Assembly: GCA_017885175.1 (NCBI GenBank)
Contig: JAFNGP010000030.1
Span: forward strand, 1 to 10,826
Source: a bacterium
GTDB lineage: Bacteria > Krumholzibacteriota > Krumholzibacteriia > Krumholzibacteriales > Krumholzibacteriaceae
Direction of reading: 5' to 3'
DNA: 10,826 bases
In this document: positions 6,723 to 10,826 of the stretch, one piece after another
Numbering within the stretch: the stretch's first letter is position 1
Layout: each line of letters starts with the position of its first letter
Translations under genes and position numbers: made by a program
The notes under the pieces: model-generated
Seen by the model: the letters and a program-made list of their open reading frames with translations, nothing else
Database searches by the model: none
What the model was told of the DNA's origin: nothing

Positions 6723-8475
6723 AGCTTCCGCGCGCGGAAGCGTATCCGGCCCCGGGATTGCGCGGATCGCGCTCATCGTGTTCGCGCTCGCTCTCGTCGT
6801 GCGGCTGGTCTATCTCGGCGAGATCGCGAAAAGCCCCACCTTCCATGTGCCGATCATCGATTCGGCGAGCTACGATCAGCACGCCCGCCTCCTCGTCGAG
6901 AAGGGAATTTTCTATCAGCGGTTCTTCTGGCAGGGCTTCTTCTATCCGTTCTATCTCGCCGTCGTCTATTTCTTCACTGGCGGCTCGATGCTGTGGGCGC
7001 GGCTGATCCAGATAATGCTCGGTTCGCTCCTCTGCGTGCTCGTCTTCCGGCTCGGCGCGAGGCTCTTCGACCGGCGTACGGGCGCCGTCGCCGGAGCGAT
7101 CGCGGCGTTCTACGGCCCCCTCGTTTTTTATGACGCCGAGCTGCTCGACGCGGGCTTCTCGGCGGTATGGGCCGTCGTTCTCGTCCTGCTCGTTCTGAAG
7201 GCGCGGGACGCGAAAGGCCTCCGGACCGCGGCGCTTGTCGGCGTGTGCGGCGGCCTCAGCGTCGTGACGAGGGCGACCTTTCTCCCGTATTTCGTCGCCG
7301 CGTGCGGATGGCTCCTGTTCGCCTGGCGCGCCCGCTCCGCGCGGCCGGCTCTCGTCGCGGCGCGCGGAGGGCTGATGCTCGCGGGATTCCTCGCAGTCGC
7401 GTTGCCGGTCGCGCAGATCTGCTACCGGGCCACCGGCGATTTCAATTTTCTCTCCGAATCGGGGCCGATCAATCTCTACATCGGGAACAATCCCGAGCGG
7501 GACAGGACGATCATGATCCGACCCGGCTCCGAGTGGCGGGAGCTCACGCGCATGCCGGCGGTGAAAGGCTCCGTGAGCGATTCGGAGGACCGGGACGTCT
7601 TCACGCGGCTCTTTCTCGATTACGCGAAGAAGCAGCCGGCGGATTTCGCCGCCGGGCTCGTGCGGAAGAGCGTGCAGTTCGCGAGCTCGCGGGAGCTTCC
7701 GAGAAACGAGGATATGTACGCGTCGCGGAGGTACTCGCGGCTTCTCTCCGCGCTGACCTGGAAGGCGGGCGCTTTCGGATTCCCCTTCGGCCTTCTTCTG
7801 CCGCTCGCGCTCGTGGGGATCGTCCGGCACGCGAAACGAATTCCGGTTCCGGTCTATGGATTCCTTCTCCTGTATTCCGCGGCGATCATCGGCGTCTTCG
7901 TATCGGGGCGGTACCGGATTCCGGTCGTTCCGATCCTCGCCGTTCCCGCCGCGGCGGGAACGCTGTATTGCGTCGATCTCGTTCGCGCGCGAGCGTGGCC
8001 GCGCGCGGCGGCGATCGCGGGAGCGCTGTGCCTCGCCGCCGCGGCGACGAGCGTCGCCGGCCCCTTCGCGGTCGAGAAATTCGATTACGAGGCCGAGATG
8101 CACACGCTCGTCGGCTTCGAGCTCATGAAACGGAATCGCACGCGCGAGGCGCTCGCGGAATTTTCGGAGACGCTGCGGCTCGAACCGAACGACGCGGACG
8201 CGCATAAATACATCGGCCTCATCATGAGCCGGGAGCGCCGCCACGTTGAGGCCGAAGCTCATCTGCGCGCGGCCCTCGAGGCGGAGCCCGATTCCTACCT
8301 CATCCGCTACTATCTCGGAGGCACGCTGCTCAATCTCGGGAAGCGGGACGAGGCGCTCCGCTATCTGCGGGAAGCCCGCGAGGGGGCGGCCGCCGCCAGT
8401 GAAGAGCAGCTTCTGAAGGAAATCGACAGGGCTCTCGGCTCCTTCACGATGCAGCAGCGCGGCGACAGTCTATAG
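6703..8475 (+). CDS. GT39-like membrane glycosyltransferase with C-terminal TPR repeats
   Basis: The product is 590 residues. The chosen ATG at 6703 follows GAGGCGGGG and overlaps the kinase end by 20 bases; an in-frame ATG at 6715 is an alternative. About ten hydrophobic helices lie between residues 18 and 455. The first periplasmic loop holds IIDSASYDQHARLL (51-64), where family 39/ArnT-like enzymes place a catalytic Asp; FYDAELLDAGF (142-152) and SGRYRIPVVPIL (401-412) are also typical. Residues about 465-580 are TPR-like (FELMKRNRTREALAEFSETLRL; the repeats at 502-535 and 537-565 follow the same pattern). It probably moves a sugar from a polyprenyl-phosphate donor to lipid or protein outside the membrane, with TPRs recruiting a partner. 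Donor and acceptor are unknown. It is third in the kinase operon and converges on the Smr gene with a 16-base gap. Confidence 0.8.
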   Translation: MAPSMRRASARGSVSGPGIARIALIVFALALVVRLVYLGEIAKSPTFHVPIIDSASYDQHARLLVEKGIFYQRFFWQGFFYPFYLAVVYFFTGGSMLWARLIQIMLGSLLCVLVFRLGARLFDRRTGAVAGAIAAFYGPLVFYDAELLDAGFSAVWAVVLVLLVLKARDAKGLRTAALVGVCGGLSVVTRATFLPYFVAACGWLLFAWRARSARPALVAARGGLMLAGFLAVALPVAQICYRATGDFNFLSESGPINLYIGNNPERDRTIMIRPGSEWRELTRMPAVKGSVSDSEDRDVFTRLFLDYAKKQPADFAAGLVRKSVQFASSRELPRNEDMYASRRYSRLLSALTWKAGAFGFPFGLLLPLALVGIVRHAKRIPVPVYGFLLLYSAAIIGVFVSGRYRIPVVPILAVPAAAGTLYCVDLVRARAWPRAAAIAGALCLAAAATSVAGPFAVEKFDYEAEMHTLVGFELMKRNRTREALAEFSETLRLEPNDADAHKYIGLIMSRERRHVEAEAHLRAALEAEPDSYLIRYYLGGTLLNLGKRDEALRYLREAREGAAAASEEQLLKEIDRALGSFTMQQRGDSL

Positions 8476-8491
8476 TAAGAGGAATGCCCGT

Positions 8492-8791
8492 TCAATCCAC
8501 GGACCCGCCCGGCGGATCGAGCGTGACGATCGTCGCGCCCCAGCCCCCTTCGTCCTCCATCGCGAGCTTGAACGAAACCACACCGGGCAGCTTCGAGAGG
8601 ATCGAATGGACCGACGTCCGGAGCGCGCCGGTCCCCTTTCCGTGGACAATTCGCACCCGGAGGATCCCTTTCCCGCGGCAAAGGTCGAGATAGTCGGGGA
8701 CGAGATCCTTGACGTCCCCCGGCTGGAACTGGTGAAGATCGAGAATGCCGTCGACCGGAATTTCCACCGGTTCCTGTTCTTCGTGGTCCAT
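8492..8791 (-). CDS. small stand-alone Smr-domain protein
   Basis: This 99-residue protein is almost entirely a Smr (MutS2 C-terminal) domain. LDLHQF (17-22) carries the DLH motif, IVHGKGTGALR (48-58) is the GxG nucleic-acid-binding loop, and the end reads EGGWGATIVTL (81-91). Smr domains are endonucleases acting on RNA or branched DNA; in stalled-ribosome rescue (SmrB, MutS2) they cleave mRNA or split collided ribosomes. Stand-alone copies this short are common and mostly unstudied. The start has no Shine-Dalgarno: the bases before it are TGCCGGC, preceded by AATAAT, which suggests a leaderless mRNA. A shifted frame at 8470-8799 over the same bases lacks any family motif. Confidence 0.88.
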   Translation of the reverse strand: MDHEEQEPVEIPVDGILDLHQFQPGDVKDLVPDYLDLCRGKGILRVRIVHGKGTGALRTSVHSILSKLPGVVSFKLAMEDEGGWGATIVTLDPPGGSVD

Positions 8792-8798
8792 GCCGGCA

Positions 8799-8827
8799 AT
8801 TATTCATCTGGACTTCGCGGACTTCCA
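8799..8827 (-). promoter_or_regulatory. possible promoter for a leaderless smr mRNA
   Basis: On the minus strand, AATAAT (8799-8804) matches 5 of 6 bases of the -10 consensus and lies 7 bases before the ATG, so transcription would start at the codon itself. The -35 at 17 bases (TGGAAG, 8822-8827) is weak. Confidence 0.35.
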
Positions 8828-8849
8828 GTGCTAATTTCCATTGAAATAG

Positions 8850-8911
8850 AGGGGGGAAGCTCCTCCCTGAAACCGGGATAACCGGCGGGACGCCGGTCGC
8901 TGCGGCCAGCG
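8850..8911. repeat. three tandem hairpins before the parvulin gene
   Basis: Hairpin 1: AGGGGGGA (8850-8857) with TCCTCCCT (8861-8868), one G-U pair. Hairpin 2: ACCGGCG (8881-8887) with CGCCGGT (8891-8897), perfect. Hairpin 3: CGCTG (8898-8902) with CAGCG (8907-8911), perfect and followed by the T-rich TCTCATTTTCTTT. Hairpins 2 and 3 can refold into one longer imperfect palindrome, GGGACGCCGG (8888-8897, overlapping hairpin 2) with CCAGCGTCTC (8906-8915), a form seen in REP-like elements. In the plus direction hairpin 3 could act as an attenuator of the downstream gene. No second copy is in the window. Confidence 0.35.
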
Positions 8912-8950
8912 TCTCATTTTCTTTGAACCTTATATGGAGGGATCGGTGCC

Positions 8951-9979
8951 ATGAGGTCATTAACGCTCACGATGGTTCTCGCGATCGCGCTCGTCGTTTC
9001 GGTGGCCGGCTGCTCGAAAAAGTCGAAGGACGGTTCGAAGGGGGACAGCGCGAGCGTCGCGGAAGCGGCCCTTTCCGGCAAGGTGGTAGCGAAGGTCGGC
9101 GGGAAGCCCATAACGATGCAAGACATTCAGCGCCAGGAAACCATGCTCACGCAGCAGCTCCAGGGATACGCCGACTCCGCGCAGATCGCCGGGATGAGGG
9201 CCACCATCCAGAAACAGGCGGTCGATAACGCGATAAACCGGGTTCTTCTCGAGGGCGCGCTCGCCAAGATGGGCAGCAAGGCGGATGCGAAGACGGTCGG
9301 CGCGGAGATGGACGCGTTCCGCAAGAACTTCGTTTCCGACGAAGCGTACAACGCCGATCTGGCGAAACGCGGCATGACCGCGGACCAGTTCCGCCGCGAG
9401 GTCGAAATCGGAATTCTGGCCAAGGATCTTTTCGACAAGCGCACGGCGAGCATCAAGCCGGTGAGCGAGCAGGATGCCCGCGCCTTTTATGATAACAACG
9501 AGGAGCGTTTCGTTCAGCCGGAGCGCGTGAAGGCGAGCCATATTCTTCTCCAGGTGAACCAGAACGATCCGGAGGCGACCCGGGCGGCGAAGAAGGCGGA
9601 AGTCCAGCGCATCCTCGGCGAGATCAAGAAGGGCGCCGATTTCGCCGAGATGGCGCGAAAGTTTTCGGACTGCCCGAGCAAGCAGCAGGGGGGAGACCTC
9701 GGCTTTTTCGAGCGGGGACGCATGGACCCCGAGTTCGAGAAGGCGGCGTTCGGTCTCAAGACGGGGCAGATGAGCGGCGTCGTGGAGACGCAGTTCGGTT
9801 ACCACATCATCAAGGCCGTCGAGCACGCGCCGGCGAGCACCGTTCCCTTCGACCAGGCGAAGCAGAATATCATGCAGTATCTGACGGAGCAGCAAAAGCA
9901 GCAGGCGCTCACGACCTATTTCGACAGCCTGCGCGCGGCCTCGAACGTTCAGATCATCGATTCGAGCATCGTGCGCTGA
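8951..9979 (+). CDS. parvulin-type peptidyl-prolyl isomerase lipoprotein (PrsA/SurA-like)
   Basis: The product is 342 residues. The ATG follows GGAGGG at 9 bases. Residues 1-20 are a lipoprotein signal with Cys21 in VAGC; Ser at +2 fits outer-membrane sorting under the E. coli rule. Residues about 45-180 form a helical SurA-N-like chaperone region (VAKVGGKPITMQDI, then long amphipathic helices). Residues about 191-292 are a complete rotamase domain: KASHILL with His197, ADFAEMARKFSDCPS, QGGDLGFFERGRM, and QFGYHIIK with His285. It should catalyse prolyl cis/trans isomerisation and hold unfolded envelope proteins, for example barrels on their way to BAM. It is a single-gene unit: hairpins lie before it and a strong intrinsic terminator 26 bases after its stop. 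Confidence 0.93.
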   Translation: MRSLTLTMVLAIALVVSVAGCSKKSKDGSKGDSASVAEAALSGKVVAKVGGKPITMQDIQRQETMLTQQLQGYADSAQIAGMRATIQKQAVDNAINRVLLEGALAKMGSKADAKTVGAEMDAFRKNFVSDEAYNADLAKRGMTADQFRREVEIGILAKDLFDKRTASIKPVSEQDARAFYDNNEERFVQPERVKASHILLQVNQNDPEATRAAKKAEVQRILGEIKKGADFAEMARKFSDCPSKQQGGDLGFFERGRMDPEFEKAAFGLKTGQMSGVVETQFGYHIIKAVEHAPASTVPFDQAKQNIMQYLTEQQKQQALTTYFDSLRAASNVQIIDSSIVR

Positions 9980-10005
9980 CGTTCGCGGGCACGATCATAA
10001 ACTTG

Positions 10006-10035
10006 AAAGCGCCCTCCGTGGAGGGCGCTTTTTTT
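10006..10035 (+). terminator. intrinsic terminator of the parvulin gene
   Basis: AAAGCGCCCTC (10006-10016), a 4-base loop and GAGGGCGCTTT form an 11-bp perfect GC-rich stem, with seven T at 10029-10035. It begins 26 bases after the parvulin stop. The reverse direction has only a short T tract, so it is mainly one-directional. Confidence 0.92.
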
Positions 10036-10069
10036 ATGCGAGGGCGGGAGGGAATCGGCCGCGGCCCGC

Positions 10070-10405
10070 TCAGGGGCGCGTCTTTCCGGGAGGCCGCCGC
10101 TCCGGCACGTAGCGGTGCGGAATAGTCCCGTCGTTCCAGGCCGCCGATACGTACAGGTTGCAGTAGCAGCTGCCGTACTCCTTCACGTCCGGTTCGCGGT
10201 AGGAGCACGGACAGGCGATGTCCCGGTCCCACTCCCGGTCTCCCGACGCGAGCCTGCACGGACATGCCATATACCCGTAGCGCCGCTTGTTGACGAGGAG
10301 CGCGGCGAGAAGCTCGATGGTTCGCTCGCGGTCCGCGCTGAAATAGTAGCCTTTCGGCTCCTGCAGCTTCTTGAGGCGTTCGTAAAGGTCGTCGGTTTCG
10401 CTCAT
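10070..10405 (-). CDS. ferredoxin:thioredoxin reductase-type catalytic chain (FTR beta-like)
   Basis: This 111-residue iron-sulfur protein has CPC at 48-50, CPC at 65-67 and CYC at 80-82. The photosynthetic enzyme has CPC-X16-CPC-X8-CHC, four cysteines holding a [4Fe-4S] cluster next to a redox-active disulfide. Here all six cysteines are kept but the gaps are X14 and X12, and Tyr replaces the CHC His. This fits the non-photosynthetic FTR-like group, which reduces thioredoxin-like partners with ferredoxin electrons. The opening (YFSADRERTIELLAALLVNK, then RRYGYMACPC) is typical. The start ATG at 10405 overlaps the glutaredoxin stop as ATGA, so the two are translationally coupled and the glutaredoxin is the obvious partner. 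No variable (alpha) chain gene is visible. Confidence 0.9.
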   Translation of the reverse strand: MSETDDLYERLKKLQEPKGYYFSADRERTIELLAALLVNKRRYGYMACPCRLASGDREWDRDIACPCSYREPDVKEYGSCYCNLYVSAAWNDGTIPHRYVPERRPPGKTRP

Positions 10406-10659
10406 TCGATATCCAGGGCCTGTCTGATCTTGTCTTCCTGGTTTCCGACGATGACGGTGTCGCCGATCAGAATCGTGGGGAACGAGCACAGCGGGTTGAG
10501 CTTCCTCACCTCTTCGAGGGCGGCGGCGCGAGCGCTTCCCGACAGCAGATCGACGTCGACGTAATCGTACCGGACCCCGAGATCGCTCATGAGCTTCTTT
10601 GCGGCCCTGCAATGGCTGCAGGTGCTCAGCGTATACATCTTCACGGTTTTCTTCTGCAT
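10402..10659 (-). CDS. glutaredoxin-like protein (partner of the FTR chain)
   Basis: The product is 85 residues with a single thioredoxin fold: KMYTLSTCSHC with active-site Cys14-Ser-His-Cys17, cis-Pro61 in SFPTILIG, and VGNQEDKIRQAL at the end, as in small glutaredoxin/NrdH-like proteins. It should shuttle electrons from the neighbouring FTR-type chain to protein disulfides, or possibly to a reductase such as ribonucleotide reductase; the target is unknown. The start at 10659 has no Shine-Dalgarno. Met8 is an alternative start, but it would leave the first strand short. A promoter-like pair at 10666-10694 predicts transcription starting at or near the ATG. It is first gene of a two-gene operon. 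Confidence 0.88.
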   Translation of the reverse strand: MQKKTVKMYTLSTCSHCRAAKKLMSDLGVRYDYVDVDLLSGSARAAALEEVRKLNPLCSFPTILIGDTVIVGNQEDKIRQALDIE

Positions 10660-10665
10660 GCGTTC

Positions 10666-10694
10666 ATTCTCGCATACAAGCTCCCCGGCGTCGA
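10666..10694 (-). promoter_or_regulatory. possible promoter of the glutaredoxin-FTR operon
   Basis: On the minus strand, TCGACG (10689-10694), 17 bases, GAGAAT (10666-10671); each box matches 4 of 6 bases. The gap to the ATG is only 6 bases, implying a leaderless or nearly leaderless mRNA. Confidence 0.35.
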
Positions 10695-10748
10695 GTCATT
10701 TCCAGGGCCGGGCGAATATTTCCCTCCATGATTCGGCCTCCTCCGGCA

Positions 10749-10754
10749 TATAAT
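10749..10754 (+). promoter_or_regulatory. -10 box directly before malQ
   Basis: A perfect TATAAT ends 8 bases before the malQ ATG, so transcription should start at or within a base or two of the codon. The bases between (CGCCCCCT) hold no Shine-Dalgarno. No good -35 is seen at 16 to 18 bases, which leaves some doubt. Confidence 0.5.
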
Positions 10755-10762
10755 CGCCCCCT

Positions 10763-10826
10763 ATGAAAAGATGCTCGGGGGTTCTTCTCCATATCACGTC
10801 CCTTCCCTCGCGCCACGCGATCGGCG
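10763..10826 (+). CDS. malQ: 4-alpha-glucanotransferase (amylomaltase), N-terminal fragment
   Basis: Only 21 codons are visible before the right edge. The peptide reads MKRCSGVLLHITSLPSRHAI and then G, which matches the conserved opening of GH77 amylomaltases (SGxLLHxTSLPSxxGIGDLG). The enzyme transfers alpha-1,4-glucan segments between maltodextrins in the cytosol, in glycogen or maltose metabolism. The start is the only candidate that leaves the usual short lead before the motif. The catalytic residues lie beyond the window. It is divergent from the glutaredoxin gene, with 103 bases between the start codons. Confidence 0.85.
   Translation, partial: MKRCSGVLLHITSLPSRHAIG

Noticed and set aside
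4101..6776. Very long open frame (891 codons) on the minus strand opposite the kinase gene
   Set aside because: Arg/Asp/Glu-rich text with no domain motifs; a by-product of GC-rich third positions of the real kinase gene on the other strand.
6634..8262. Long open frame on the minus strand opposite the glycosyltransferase
   Set aside because: Same compositional artefact: no signal, motif or ribosome binding site, and the plus strand encodes a clear membrane protein with TPRs.
8470..8799. Frame on the minus strand overlapping the smr gene in another phase
   Set aside because: Ser/Arg-rich with no motif; the smr frame has all Smr-domain signatures over the same bases.
10406..10612. N-terminal extension of the FTR chain by 69 codons
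   Set aside because: It runs through the glutaredoxin gene out of frame and is Arg-rich. The ATG at 10405 with ATGA overlap gives the normal family length.

Overview
The window is GC-rich, densely coding bacterial DNA with ordinary chromosomal genes. I see no insertion sequence, phage gene, tRNA, rRNA or CRISPR array. The gene mix is a secreted-type NfeD/ClpP-class protease, a very large soluble hybrid sensor kinase, a GT39-like membrane protein with TPR repeats, a parvulin lipoprotein, and a glutaredoxin paired with a ferredoxin:thioredoxin reductase-type catalytic chain. This would fit a poorly cultured Gram-negative lineage (a candidate phylum of the FCB group, or a deltaproteobacterium-like organism). 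That is an inference from style, since no marker gene is present. A small beta-barrel protein ending in Phe and two lipoproteins argue for an outer membrane.

Layout. (1) 1-509, minus strand: start of an NfeD-like membrane serine protease, with a sigma70-type promoter. (2) 680-2200, plus strand: APC-family amino acid permease, ending 3 bases from a converging small outer-membrane protein gene (2204-2749, minus). (3) 2750-3214: 465 bases without a gene. They hold a perfect consensus promoter (TTGACA, 17 bases, TATAAT) firing leftward into a hairpin-rich stretch with five GGAU motifs. This is a candidate small RNA or structured leader. (4) 3215-8475, plus strand: an apparent operon of a pilin-like lipoprotein (probably frameshifted), a 1047-residue PAS-rich hybrid histidine kinase, and a GT39-like/TPR membrane protein. 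(5) 8492-8791, minus strand: small Smr-domain protein. (6) 8951-9979, plus strand: parvulin-type peptidyl-prolyl isomerase lipoprotein, preceded by three tandem hairpins and followed by a strong intrinsic terminator. (7) 10070-10659, minus strand: glutaredoxin and FTR catalytic chain with ATGA overlap. (8) 10763 to the right edge, plus strand: start of malQ.

Functional links. The kinase operon probably couples sensing to envelope or surface glycosylation. The parvulin lipoprotein and the beta-barrel belong to envelope biogenesis. The glutaredoxin/FTR pair looks like a dedicated thiol-redox relay. Two start styles coexist: some genes have a clear Shine-Dalgarno and a leader, while four (permease, smr, glutaredoxin, malQ) lack an SD and have a -10-like box 6 to 9 bases before the start codon, as expected of leaderless mRNAs.
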